Assembly: GCF_003076275.1 (NCBI RefSeq)
Contig: NZ_CP029064.1
Span: 4,320,001 to 4,384,000, forward strand
Reading direction: 5' to 3'
From: Microbulbifer sp. A4B17
GTDB taxonomy: Bacteria > Pseudomonadota > Gammaproteobacteria > Pseudomonadales > Cellvibrionaceae
DNA length: 64,000 bases
The position numbers and the translations under genes were made by a program. Within the stretch, counting starts at the first letter, position 1, and each line of letters opens with the position of its first letter. This document shows, in pieces, positions 37,572 through 47,430 of the stretch. The notes under the pieces are model-generated. The model saw nothing but the letters and a program-made list of their open reading frames with translations, searched no databases and was not told the DNA's origin.

Positions 37572-38050
37572 AAACACTCCAGCCTGGTTTTATTCGCTTT
37601 GTGCCCGCACATAAATAGAGCAACCCAAAATAAATTTATGCCAACACTCACCCTAAGGCTCCGTTAAACCACTAGAACAACAGGCAAAAGCGCAGCTATT
37701 CAGCATGTGCAACAACACATCATCGAAAATTATTGAAATAGGAAGAACCAGACATACCCTTACCCAAGTCCGACAGAAGAGCGTACTTGTGGAAAAACTG
37801 AAGAAAGGGTTTTCTGAAAATAGGTATTATTTACTTTGTGGTCAAATACATCGGAGCACAGATCAGCTATGGACTTGGACTTCAAAGGTGTAGCCGAGCC
37901 ACCCACAAAGTGATAGGTCTCCCTTACCCTATGTAGGTAGCGGTAAATTCTACCTAGCGTCCCATTAAGTCCCCCTCACTTGATCCAAATCAACTTTGCG
38001 CTTGTGCATATGGCAACAATAGGCCCATCGACAAATCGCGGAGGTCTGGG
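37572..38050. other. intergenic region with FNR box ahead of the hemerythrin gene
   Basis: No supported gene lies in this 479-base stretch. The right end carries the FNR box at 37980-37993 and the promoter of the hemerythrin-like gene. Confidence 0.55.
37980..37993 (+). promoter_or_regulatory. FNR/Anr box upstream of the hemerythrin-like gene
   Basis: TTGATCCAAATCAA is a perfect match to the FNR consensus TTGAT-N4-ATCAA. It lies 57 bases before the start codon, a position suited to activation under low oxygen. The very same 14 bases recur ahead of ompW at 47141-47154. Confidence 0.88.
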
Positions 38051-38626
38051 ATGAATACCATCTACCGACAACTGTGCTGTGACCACAAACATATGCAAGA
38101 GCTACTCAATGCTTTTGAACGGCTGCTCTTGGATCTTTTTGGCTGCGGCGACCGCGATCCCAGTACCTTATCGTTGATCCTCGATGCCTTGGATTATTTA
38201 TCGGTATACCCGGATCGGTATCACCACCCGATAGAAGATTTAATATTTTCTCGGTTATTAACTAAACCGATCCACGATAGAGAATCAATTTATGAGGCGC
38301 AAATGCAGCATGAAAAAATAGCAGCGACTACAAAACATATGTGCGCACTATTTTATGCTATTGCTAATGATGCGACTGTTGAGCGGAGAGTACTGCAGGA
38401 AGCTTGCAATACCTATCTTAAGCTACAGCGTAATCACATGGACCTGGAGAACAAATCAATATTTCCGCAGATTGAGCAATATTTGGGAACTACTGATTGG
38501 ATCTACATTCAGAAACAGGCAAGCGAATTAAGCTGCAAGTATTTTGACAGGGCAACGAGAAAAATCTATGAGTCACTGCATGAAAGTCTCACGCAAACTC
38601 AGATGCCCGCACTGGCATTAGCTTAG
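38051..38626 (+). CDS. hemerythrin-like domain protein
   Basis: A 191-residue helical protein with hemerythrin HHE-type iron ligands: CDHKHM (H12), YHHPIED (H58, H59, E62), QHEKI (H87) and RNHMDLE (H129, E133). The family binds a di-iron centre and is implicated in oxygen, nitric oxide or redox sensing and iron-sulfur protection. There is no signal peptide. A perfect FNR box lies upstream, and the following SpoIIAA-like gene starts 30 bases after its stop codon, so they form an operon. The exact gas or damage sensed cannot be read from the sequence. Confidence 0.85.
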   Translation: MNTIYRQLCCDHKHMQELLNAFERLLLDLFGCGDRDPSTLSLILDALDYLSVYPDRYHHPIEDLIFSRLLTKPIHDRESIYEAQMQHEKIAATTKHMCALFYAIANDATVERRVLQEACNTYLKLQRNHMDLENKSIFPQIEQYLGTTDWIYIQKQASELSCKYFDRATRKIYESLHESLTQTQMPALALA

Positions 38627-38655
38627 ATCTAGATAAAATCAGGGAGGAAATGATA

Positions 38656-39099
38656 ATGCAGTTTAAACGTCACGGTATATCCATTGGCATGGAACGCATA
38701 AACGATGATTTTTTCCTTTATATTAAGGCTATTGGCCAGCTGACACATGAGGATTATGAGCATATAGCGCCACTTTTGGAATATGCTCTAGGAGGGGTAA
38801 AAAAACCCCAGGTTCAATTGCTTATTGATCTCAGGGATTTCGAAGGCTGGGGGATGCACGCGGTCTGGGACGAGTTCAAGCTGGCGTTAAAGCATGGCAA
38901 CGAATTCTCACATATCGCTGTACTTGGGGATGAGGAGTGGCAGCAAATAGCCACAAAAGTCGGGAGCTGGTTTGTCAGCGGTGAAGTCCGCTATTTCAAA
39001 CAGCAACAAGAGGCCATGGACTGGCTACAGGAAACAAGGAAGAGGGATATTGGTCACAGGGAATCTGAAAAGGAATTAGCTTTCTCCACACACTCCTGA
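38656..39099 (+). CDS. SpoIIAA-like (STAS-type) protein
   Basis: A protein of about 147 residues resembling the SpoIIAA-like family (formerly DUF3478). It has the pattern YIKAIGQLTHEDYEHIAP, LLIDLRDFEGWGMHAVWDEF and RYFKQQQEAMDWLQE, all shown here as separate blocks. These proteins have a STAS-like fold and are often linked to stress responses or membrane association. GGGAGG at 38642-38647 favours the ATG at 38656 over the one at 38650. It is cotranscribed with the hemerythrin gene and ends at a strong terminator. Confidence 0.78.
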   Translation: MQFKRHGISIGMERINDDFFLYIKAIGQLTHEDYEHIAPLLEYALGGVKKPQVQLLIDLRDFEGWGMHAVWDEFKLALKHGNEFSHIAVLGDEEWQQIATKVGSWFVSGEVRYFKQQQEAMDWLQETRKRDIGHRESEKELAFSTHS

Positions 39100-39114
39100 T
39101 AAGTAGTGGATTAA

Positions 39115-39140
39115 GGGGGCGTTTCCGCCCCCCTTTTTTT
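39115..39140 (+). terminator. rho-independent terminator after the hemerythrin operon
   Basis: A 7-bp GC stem (gggggcg / cgccccc) is followed directly by a run of seven Ts. Confidence 0.93.
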
Positions 39141-39166
39141 GCCCCAAAGTTGGCAATTGAATATTA

Positions 39167-39832
39167 TCAAGTACTTACGCTCTGGTTCTTACTGTTCCAC
39201 GAGGGAGTACCAATTACAAAATTCTTGAAACTCACTTCACTGCGACAGAAAGAACAGTAAATATTCTCATAGTGCAATTTGTTTCTATGCAAAATATTCA
39301 GAACATCCACCAAGGTTGGATCGTCCATTCTCACCCTGTTGCGGATCGTCAACAAATCGGCCGTCATTACCGGTTTGATACCTGTCGCTGCTATAAAGGG
39401 TTGATGCATAGGGTTATTCGGGTCAAGGTTACTCACCATTTGATTATGGCTGTGCGCCTTATCAATAGCGCTTTGCATATCGGAATAGCTCTCTCCCTTG
39501 ATAAAAGGACGGGTGATACGACCGAGAATCTGCCCGGTCATTGTACCGTGATAGCCTTGATACTTGCTCAAGGTATAGTTATGACAAACCTTGCCCTTTC
39601 CAATCCACTCATGGTACTTGGCATGGCCGCTTAAGACGCTGTCAACCCCAGGGTCATTAAGTGAATACCCATGCGGTGAGAAAAAGAAAAGATTATCTCC
39701 ACCATGTCCCTTAGTATAAAAAATCTGCTTGGTCGTAGCACCATGAGCAGAAATAACCAAGTTCGGGGCCTCACCTACCTGAGTCCCCTCTGCCGAAAAT
39801 ATTTTCACTAAATCCAGTTCTTTGACAGGCAT
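39167..39832 (-). CDS. possible Stv-type putative adhesin/effector domain protein
   Basis: A protein of about 221 residues without a signal peptide. The N-terminal half reads LVISAHGATT, LFFFSPHGYSLND and CHNYTLSKYQGYHG, a pattern that resembles the putative adhesin Stv domain found in some secreted or effector-like proteins. The C-terminal part contains a CSFC pair. I recognise the domain only tentatively and cannot give a function. The ATG at 39832 has GAGGAA nine bases upstream; the ATG at 39841 lies too close to it. It stands alone amid the low-oxygen genes and borders a one-kilobase stretch of decayed DNA. Confidence 0.5.
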   Translation of the reverse strand: MPVKELDLVKIFSAEGTQVGEAPNLVISAHGATTKQIFYTKGHGGDNLFFFSPHGYSLNDPGVDSVLSGHAKYHEWIGKGKVCHNYTLSKYQGYHGTMTGQILGRITRPFIKGESYSDMQSAIDKAHSHNQMVSNLDPNNPMHQPFIAATGIKPVMTADLLTIRNRVRMDDPTLVDVLNILHRNKLHYENIYCSFCRSEVSFKNFVIGTPSWNSKNQSVST

Positions 39833-40822
39833 GGAATCCATTTCCTCTTATTTACGATTTGTTATGCAACCTATCTTGGCAAGACATCTGAGAGGCTACT
39901 ATGACTACTTGGACACTTGCGGATACTCCAATATCCGTTAACAGAAAAAATAATTGTGGAAAGAAATGCCAATCTTTTCTCGATGCCAGAGAAAACAATG
40001 GAAAACAAGGTTTCTTGTATCTTTGTAAAAAAGGGGTTAGTTGATAAAGATGCCGTTAAATCGGCAATAGTAGTCACACTATTGGCCAAACTGCCGCGAG
40101 CAGATCAATCAACGACGGCCAATCCCCTGAGACGGCACCAGGAAAGAGAAGCTTCGTAGCACTCTTTCAAGGCCAAAGAAGCAGCATTGAGGGATCACAA
40201 CATATAAGACCGAGTTCAGTACATCAGAGTAACGAGATATTCCAATCTGTTTATGTCACAGGAAACTGTGAATCAGGAACCGCTATTGATCACTCTCATA
40301 GCCACAGTGAGTTCCAGCCAATTCACTCAGAGCTAATAAATCCAAGATTTCTACTGTTCTGCCACAAACCCTTATCAATCCTTCGCGTTGAAACCGGGAA
40401 AACAAGCGGCTTACAGTTTCAGCTGTCAATCCCAGGTAGTTGGCAATATCTATTCGCGGCATTGAAAATTTTCATTATTTGACTCCCCCTAATTGGCGCC
40501 ATATAGAAAAGGCTACTACGACCTGCCAGGGCTTATCTAGCGAATGTAAAATCAATTCCGAAAAAAAATACTGACTAGCGAGTAAAAGCCTTCGATTAAA
40601 ACTTCGAAAAAAATAGGTAAATTTAAAAATTATTATAGAAATGCCCATCTAAATAGCACTACCGTTCAACTTTCTAGCGGCAATATTCGCAGCATTTATG
40701 GCCAAAATAACTGGCAGGAAGATAAATAATCAGATTGCACCTTAAAAGGATCAAAAACTCACAGACTATTCAACGAATACATCCGGATTAAAGGACAGCC
40801 AATAAATGATCAGTAGAAGAAC
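39833..40822. other. mostly non-coding region with a decayed fnr copy
   Basis: A 990-base stretch whose clearest content is the 3' relic of an FNR-type gene at 40283-40462. A plus-strand frame at 39901-40044 encodes 47 residues with four cysteines, but no ribosome site or family resemblance supports it. The rest looks like degenerate AT-rich DNA. Confidence 0.5.
40283..40462 (-). pseudogene. 3' relic of an FNR-family regulator gene
   Basis: The frame encodes 59 residues: MPRIDIANYLGLTAETVSRL, then FSRFQREGLIRV and a C-terminus ending GTHCGYESDQ. It is nearly identical in layout to the C-terminal helix-turn-helix part of the full-length gene at 40823-41554 (MPRTDIANYLGLTAETISRL ... GTHCGYEEGG). 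Homology stops abruptly just upstream of the first methionine, so the sensory domain is missing. It probably arose by tandem duplication and deletion. Because the helix-turn-helix region is still open and conserved, expression of a DNA-binding fragment cannot be excluded. Confidence 0.85.
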
Positions 40823-41554
40823 CTAGCCTCCTTCCTCATAGCCACAATGAGTTCCCGCTAAGTCACTTAATGCCAGCAGGTCAAGAATTTCAACAATCCT
40901 ACCGCTAACTGTTATCAACCCCTCTCGCTGAAAGCGGGAAAATAAGCGACTTATTGTTTCTGCCGTTAATCCGAGATAGTTAGCAATATCCGTTCTTGGC
41001 ATTGACAGAACAAACTCACGGGGCGAATAGCCTCGACAAGCATATCGACTCGAAATATTAATCAGTAATGCAGCGAGACGCGCATCCGCTGAACGCTTAC
41101 CCAACAGCATCAGGATTTCATTTTCCTGACGTAACTCTTCAGAGAAAATGCTATAAATTTGCTGCTGTAAAGTAGGGACTTCCTGAGCGAGGGTTTCCAG
41201 CTGATCAAATGGAAGTAGACACACACTGCTGTCTTCAAGCGCCTCTGCATAAGTGGGGTGGACGCGACAGCTATAGGCATCGAGCCCTAGAAGCTCACCG
41301 GGAAGGGCAAAATGGGTTATCTGGGTATCACCATCCGCAGCAATGACCACCGTTTTGACACTTCCGGACCGAATCGCGAACAGGTTTTGGAAGGTGTCGC
41401 CTGCGCGGTACAAAGTTTCACCCGCTTTAAACATTTTCTTTTTACGGGTAACACGCTCAAGTCGATCAATATCGGCCTGTAATAGCCCTGCAGGCAAACA
41501 CAAGCGCTTGACTGAACAGTTACTGCAACTTACAGCCACGGGGGCCTTGGTCAT
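40823..41554 (-). CDS. FNR/Anr-type oxygen-responsive regulator, copy 1
   Basis: A 243-residue Crp/Fnr-family protein. The four cysteines that bind the oxygen-labile [4Fe-4S] cluster in FNR are all present: CSNCSVKRLC (C10, C13, C19) and EDSSVC (C112). The helix-turn-helix recognition helix reads TAETISRLFSRF, keeping the E--SR residues that read TTGAT-N4-ATCAA. It should dimerise and activate or repress genes when oxygen is low. A second full copy lies at 44027-44755 and a relic at 40283-40462. The two perfect FNR boxes in this window are likely targets. Confidence 0.93.
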   Translation of the reverse strand: MTKAPVAVSCSNCSVKRLCLPAGLLQADIDRLERVTRKKKMFKAGETLYRAGDTFQNLFAIRSGSVKTVVIAADGDTQITHFALPGELLGLDAYSCRVHPTYAEALEDSSVCLLPFDQLETLAQEVPTLQQQIYSIFSEELRQENEILMLLGKRSADARLAALLINISSRYACRGYSPREFVLSMPRTDIANYLGLTAETISRLFSRFQREGLITVSGRIVEILDLLALSDLAGTHCGYEEGG

Positions 41555-41779
41555 AGCGAATCAACCAAAGGAACTCTTTTCTATTATATTGTTAGCCTCG
41601 CATATGAAACGGTATTTTCACTATTTTTACGCCTGACTCACCTTAGCGAGTTAACTTTATAAAATCGCAAACGGTCCAATACGTGACCAATTGATCAACC
41701 ACAAAGCAAAACAATTAAAATGGAATATAGGTTTTACCTTGTAAATAAATGATAAATTTTCCCTCTGAAAAATATAATT

Positions 41780-42646
41780 TTACAGGTTAGGTAAAAAGCT
41801 TTCTATCACCTGTTTTTGTTGCTTTTTCCCATCCTTATCCAGGCCGGTCTTAAAGTTACAAAACTTATTGGCCCAAGGGGATGTCCTGACCCGAATTGGT
41901 GGCTCCTCAGCCTGCACAACTTGTAAAACTACGGCTGCCACCTGATCAGCGGTTTGATATATTTCTTCTGTCTGCTCTGGGCTCCGCGATCTCATTCCGA
42001 CGATATACTGATCGAAGACCGACTGGTATTCATCTTCGGGATACCCTTGGCTCTGCTCCAACTGCGTAAGCAAATTGTTGGCAAATTCAGAGTGAATGCC
42101 TCCAGGCTCAACAGCGGTAAAGTTAATGTTAAAAGCCGGTGTTACATAACTTGCCAGAGCTTCCGTATAGCCTTCTACAGCAAATTTGGCTGCACAGTAC
42201 AGCTCATTAAATGGCTGTCCCACCAACCCACCTACCGATGAAATATTGATTACGTGACCACTGCGAGCCTTGCGCATATGCGGCAGAACCGCTTTGGTAC
42301 AACGCACTACGCCGAGATAATTCACATCGGTTACCCAGTGAACCTCTTGTTCACTGGCATGCTCGGTGGTCTTTACAAAACCCGCTCCGGCATTGTTGAT
42401 CAATATATCGATCCGCCCTGCATCCTGGATAATGGTATCCACGCAATGTTGGATACTGTCAGGGGCTGTTACATCCAGCTTCATTACTTCGATAGCAGCC
42501 CCCGGAGGAGCAGCAGTTGTCAGCTGACCGGCCTTGGAGAGATCTCTCATGGTGGCGTAAACCGTAAACCCCTGCCTGGCCATTTCCAGCGCCAAGCTCT
42601 GTCCCAGTCCAGTGGAAGTCCCGGTAATCAGCGCTACTTTAGTCAT
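41780..42646 (-). CDS. short-chain dehydrogenase/reductase (SDR family)
   Basis: A 288-residue classical SDR with the cofactor motif LITGTSTGLGQSLA, the NNAGAGF motif and the active-site pattern SSVGG with YCAAK. It should oxidise or reduce an alcohol/carbonyl substrate with NAD(P); the substrate is not evident. ATG 42646 is preceded by GGAGAGG; an in-frame ATG at 42673 is an alternative. An inverted repeat at 42686-42701 in the promoter suggests control by a TetR-type repressor encoded elsewhere. Confidence 0.88.
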   Translation of the reverse strand: MTKVALITGTSTGLGQSLALEMARQGFTVYATMRDLSKAGQLTTAAPPGAAIEVMKLDVTAPDSIQHCVDTIIQDAGRIDILINNAGAGFVKTTEHASEQEVHWVTDVNYLGVVRCTKAVLPHMRKARSGHVINISSVGGLVGQPFNELYCAAKFAVEGYTEALASYVTPAFNINFTAVEPGGIHSEFANNLLTQLEQSQGYPEDEYQSVFDQYIVGMRSRSPEQTEEIYQTADQVAAVVLQVVQAEEPPIRVRTSPWANKFCNFKTGLDKDGKKQQKQVIESFLPNL

Positions 42647-43974
<1,328 letters not shown>

Positions 43975-43983
43975 TGGATTGGG

Positions 43984-44021
43984 TAGTGTCCTGACTGACC
44001 ATAAAGCCAGGACACTATTTT
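43984..44021. terminator. terminator between adenine deaminase gene and fnr copy 2
   Basis: A perfect 10-bp stem (tagtgtcctg / caggacacta) with a 14-nt loop is followed by TTTT. It sits between convergent genes. Confidence 0.85.
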
Positions 44022-44026
44022 AAGAT

Positions 44027-44755
44027 TCAGTCTTCATCATAACCACAGTGAGTACCCGCAAGCTCACTGAGTTCAATTAAATTAATAATCTCAACTGATC
44101 GGCCACTCACCTTAATTAATTTTTCTCGCTGAAAACGCGAGAAAAGCCGGCTGACAGTTTCCGCTGTCAAACCTAGATAATTGGCGATATCAGTGCGCGG
44201 CATCGATAAAACAAATGCACTGTGAGAGTATCCACGGCGAGCATAACGGCTGGAAATATTAATCAGAAGAGCCGCCAAACGAGTATCAGCAGAGCGCTTA
44301 CCCAACAACATTAAAATATCGTTTTCCTGGCGTAATTCTTCAGAAAAAATGCTGTAAATCTGCTGCTGTAGGGCTGTCACCTGCTGGGCCAAAATTTCCA
44401 ATTGAGTAAAAGGCAACAGACAAACACTGCTGTCCTCCAATGCTTCCGCATAACTCGGGTGTACCCGTGTACTGTAGGCGTCCAGACCGAGCAGTTCCCC
44501 AGGTAAAGCGAAGTGAGTGACCTGAGTGTCACCATCTGCAGCAATCACCACAGTTTTAAAACTACCTGAGCGAATTGCGTAGAGATTGGCAAATGGATCG
44601 CCAGCTCTGTAAAGGGTCTCCCCCGCTTTAATTATTTTCTTTCGACGCGTGATCTGCTCTAGCCGATCAATATCAGACTGACACAAACCCGCAGGCAAGC
44701 ACAAACGCCTGACTGAACAGTTGCCGCAACTAACAGCTGTAGAGGAATCCATCAT
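44027..44755 (-). CDS. FNR/Anr-type oxygen-responsive regulator, copy 2
   Basis: A 242-residue Crp/Fnr protein closely related to the one at 40823-41554. The cluster cysteines are conserved at the same positions (CGNCSVRRLC: C10, C13, C19; EDSSVC: C112), and the recognition helix TAETVSRLFSRF is intact. It lies 70 bases downstream of hemN on the same strand, with a small hairpin between, so some transcripts may run through. The hemN-fnr linkage is common in gammaproteobacteria and suggests this is the ancestral copy. Confidence 0.93.
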   Translation of the reverse strand: MMDSSTAVSCGNCSVRRLCLPAGLCQSDIDRLEQITRRKKIIKAGETLYRAGDPFANLYAIRSGSFKTVVIAADGDTQVTHFALPGELLGLDAYSTRVHPSYAEALEDSSVCLLPFTQLEILAQQVTALQQQIYSIFSEELRQENDILMLLGKRSADTRLAALLINISSRYARRGYSHSAFVLSMPRTDIANYLGLTAETVSRLFSRFQREKLIKVSGRSVEIINLIELSELAGTHCGYDED

Positions 44756-44790
44756 ACTAAACCGGTCGGTAAACTAATTTGCCGCAATTG

Positions 44791-44810
44791 TAACGGCTGT
44801 CGAGCCGTTA
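44791..44810 (-). repeat. hairpin between hemN and fnr copy 2
   Basis: A perfect 8-bp inverted repeat taacggct-gtcg-agccgtta. No T tract follows, so it may attenuate or stabilise the hemN transcript rather than end it. Confidence 0.5.
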
Positions 44811-44825
44811 GTCTCCTGCCGGTAG

Positions 44826-46208
44826 CTATAGAACACGTGAATATTTCGCATCTGTTTGTTGACTGTGCAAATACATATCAAATGCAGCGGCAACATTTCT
44901 CACAAACCAACGACCTTCCTCTGTAACAATAATATTTTGGTTATCCTGATAAATTAGACCATCGTCAAACATAGGCTGTAAGCGCGCTAATTCCTCAGCA
45001 AAATATTCCTCAAAGGATGCACCTATGCGCTGCTCAACAAGGTTTTTATCCAGGCGCAAACGACACATTAATTCACTAATAACCCACTGGCGCAAACGAT
45101 CTTCATCATCCATTAACCAGCCCCGGCAGGCTGCAGATTTCCCTTCTCCAATCGCCTGAGTATATTCCTTTAAGCGATGTAAATTTTGCCAGTAGCCATC
45201 GCGACTGTAGCTGATCGCCGATGCCCCCAGGCCGACCAAAGCATCTGCCGGCATCAGGGTGTAGCCCTGGAAGTTGCGCTGCAACATACCGGCATGGGCT
45301 GCCTTAGCCAGTTCATCCCCAGGGCGGGCAAAGTGATCCATCCCCAAAAATTCATACCCCGCCTTACCCAGATGCTCTACAGCCGCCAGCTGCATCGCCA
45401 CCTTTTCTGAGGCTGAAGGGATTAAATCAGTATCAATCAGGCGCTGGGCCTTAAACCGGTGTGGCAGGTGTGCATAATGATAGAGAGCTATACGGTCCGG
45501 TTGCAGCTCCAGCACTTTATCCAAAGTGCGGTGCAAGCTGTTCAGGCCCTGCTTGGGTAGTCCGTAAATCAGATCGTAGGAAATAGATTCAAATCCGCGC
45601 TCACGCGCAGCTACGGTCAGCTCAGTGACCTGGTCGGCACTGCAGATACGATTAATTGAGCGCTGCACTTCGATATCGAAATCCTGCACCCCCAGGCTCA
45701 AACGGTTGAAACCCAGTTCTCGCAGGGTATCCAGGGTCTCTAATTCAAGGGTACGTGGATCGGCTTCAATACTGTATTCGACCCCGTCGCCTGGTCGCAA
45801 ATCAAAAACTTCGGCCAGCCCCCCCATTAAACGGCGCATATCGCCGTCACTTAAGAAAGTCGGTGTGCCACCGCCCAAATGCAATTGGGTAACAGGGACA
45901 TCAGCCACTTTATCCCGGTACCATTGAGCTTCTTGCAATAGATGGTCCAGGTAACTGGAAGCCAAGCCATACTGATGAGTAATTACTTTATTACAGGCAC
46001 AGAAGTAACAAAGGGAACGGCAAAAAGGAATATGAACATAAAGGGACAAGCTGCGAATATCCTGCAGTGCTGCCCAGGGCTCAATTCCATTTAATGTGTG
46101 AAAACGATCGGCGGTAGGATACGAGGTGTAGCGCGGGCAGGGTCCGCTATAACGGGATAAGAGTTCTTCAGACAGCCCTCCCACGGGGCTTTTAATCTCT
46201 TGCTTCAT
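44826..46208 (-). CDS. hemN: oxygen-independent coproporphyrinogen III oxidase
   Basis: A radical-SAM enzyme of about 460 residues that makes protoporphyrinogen IX without oxygen. The cluster motif is VHIPFCRSLCYFCACNK; GPCPRYTSYPTADRF at the N-terminus and QLHLGGGTPTFL (SAM-binding) are typical of true HemN. GAGGTG upstream suits the ATG at 46208 better than the one at 46214. Its place beside fnr and ompW fits low-oxygen control, though no FNR box was seen directly upstream. Confidence 0.94.
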   Translation of the reverse strand: MKQEIKSPVGGLSEELLSRYSGPCPRYTSYPTADRFHTLNGIEPWAALQDIRSLSLYVHIPFCRSLCYFCACNKVITHQYGLASSYLDHLLQEAQWYRDKVADVPVTQLHLGGGTPTFLSDGDMRRLMGGLAEVFDLRPGDGVEYSIEADPRTLELETLDTLRELGFNRLSLGVQDFDIEVQRSINRICSADQVTELTVAARERGFESISYDLIYGLPKQGLNSLHRTLDKVLELQPDRIALYHYAHLPHRFKAQRLIDTDLIPSASEKVAMQLAAVEHLGKAGYEFLGMDHFARPGDELAKAAHAGMLQRNFQGYTLMPADALVGLGASAISYSRDGYWQNLHRLKEYTQAIGEGKSAACRGWLMDDEDRLRQWVISELMCRLRLDKNLVEQRIGASFEEYFAEELARLQPMFDDGLIYQDNQNIIVTEEGRWFVRNVAAAFDMYLHSQQTDAKYSRVL

Positions 46209-46256
46209 ATTCATTCACACCTCGTTCGGTAGTTTGCTTGGAAATCCGACACAAAC

Positions 46257-46303
46257 AAAAAAGCAGCCACCGGGTCTTCGACCAGAAAACCACAGTGACT
46301 GCT
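46257..46303 (-). terminator. terminator after ompW
   Basis: A 9-bp stem (agcagtcac / gtggctgct on the minus strand, one G-U pair) is followed by a run of Ts. It lies 29 bases after the ompW stop codon. Confidence 0.8.
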
Positions 46304-46331
46304 CTACCCCAGACCTATTTATTGCTACCTT

Positions 46332-47033
46332 TTAGAAGCGGTAGCCCAGACCAGCCATGTAAACCAGCGGATCAATATCCACATTGGCAGTCACCTCACC
46401 CAGGCCAGGTACTTTGACTTTGGCGTCGGTCTCGATGTCCATCCAAAACACAGACATATTGAACAGCCAGCGTTGATCGGCACCGAAGGTAAAATCGATA
46501 CCGGCTTCTGCTGCCAGGCCAAATGAATTGTCCAGGGACAGTTCTGCATCACCGGTGGCGCCAAGGCCTTCGAAAGCGCTATCGGCGGTGCTGCTGATTT
46601 CTTCATCAAAGAAAGCGGTGTAGTTCACACCCAGGCCAACATACGGCTGAATGTTGGACTGCGGCTCCATCGGATACCACTGAACCAGCAGAGTCGGCGG
46701 CAGGTGCTTGGTTTCACCCAGGTTGAAGCTGCCCCCCAGACCCTGGCCTACAACTTCGATATCATGGCTGAACGGTGTCGCAGCAACCAGCTCAAGGCCC
46801 CAGTGGTCGCGGAACATGTATACGCCGGTAAGACCCAGAGCGGAGCCATCATCAACGTCAACGCCTGTCTGGGGAATGCTTCCCCCATTCAGGGACAGTG
46901 CGCTGGAACTGGTATCGGGTGCTACAGTGGCCATGCCACCACGCAGAATAAAACTGCCTTGTTCATAGGCCAGTACGGGTGCAGAAAGTACGGCGGTCAA
47001 AGCGGCTGTCGCACAAGCAGTTATACGATTCAT
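46332..47033 (-). CDS. ompW: outer membrane protein OmpW
   Basis: A 233-residue eight-stranded barrel of the OmpW family. The signal peptide ends at PVLAYEQ; the mature part starts with FILRGGMATVAPD and contains LPPTLLVQWYP and QPYVGLGVNYTAFF, and it ends in GLGYRF. OmpW forms a narrow hydrophobic channel and is controlled by FNR in E. coli. ATG 47033 has GGAGAAG upstream. A perfect FNR box lies 108 bases ahead of the start. Confidence 0.93.
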   Translation of the reverse strand: MNRITACATAALTAVLSAPVLAYEQGSFILRGGMATVAPDTSSSALSLNGGSIPQTGVDVDDGSALGLTGVYMFRDHWGLELVAATPFSHDIEVVGQGLGGSFNLGETKHLPPTLLVQWYPMEPQSNIQPYVGLGVNYTAFFDEEISSTADSAFEGLGATGDAELSLDNSFGLAAEAGIDFTFGADQRWLFNMSVFWMDIETDAKVKVPGLGEVTANVDIDPLVYMAGLGYRF

Positions 47034-47140
47034 TAACTTCTCCATAAAGCGATTAGGCATTTTTCCCGACTCAGGAAGGGCCCCCCTCCAGGCACAATCA
47101 CAAGTCGCGGACAGGTTACTCGCTGACTGCCTGAGACTGC

Positions 47141-47154
47141 TTGATCCAAATCAA
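47141..47154 (-). promoter_or_regulatory. FNR/Anr box upstream of ompW
   Basis: TTGATCCAAATCAA, a perfect FNR consensus, is identical base for base to the site ahead of the hemerythrin-like gene (37980-37993), including the four spacer bases. Confidence 0.88.
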
Positions 47155-47379
47155 GCTGCCGAATTACCTGGAAAAAAATCCATTGGAATGTGCAGCAGCA
47201 AGATAATTGCGCTGTTTAAGGGAGACCCGTTTCCGGGAAGGGGCGGGGAAGATAGCGGCTCAGAAAGTCCGAGGGAACCTAGCACTCAATGGTATTTGAC
47301 ACGATCTTGCCAAATTGAGAACTACCGCAAATTTTTTCTTTAGGCGACAGGATTGAGGGCAAACAAAACAGGCCAAAAT

Positions 47380-47413
47380 TGCACCACTGCCGACATTGCC
47401 AGACTGTGGTGCA
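47380..47413 (-). terminator. possible terminator after the hydroxyisobutyrate dehydrogenase gene
   Basis: A perfect 8-bp stem (tgcaccac / gtggtgca) with an 18-nt loop is followed on the minus strand by ATTTTGG. It lies just after the stop codon. Confidence 0.5.
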
Positions 47414-47430
47414 GGACCTTTAAACAAGCT

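Larger units (their letters stand above)
47034..47430. other. intergenic region upstream of ompW
   Basis: Holds the ompW promoter region with its FNR box (47141-47154) and, near the right end, a hairpin after the 3-hydroxyisobutyrate dehydrogenase gene. No coding region is supported. Confidence 0.5.

Noticed and set aside
37705-37893. 62-codon plus-strand frame
   Set aside because: No ribosome site, no family resemblance, and it lies in the promoter stretch ahead of the hemerythrin operon.
39901-40044. 47-codon frame with four cysteines
   Set aside because: No ribosome site and no recognised family; it lies in DNA that shows decay.
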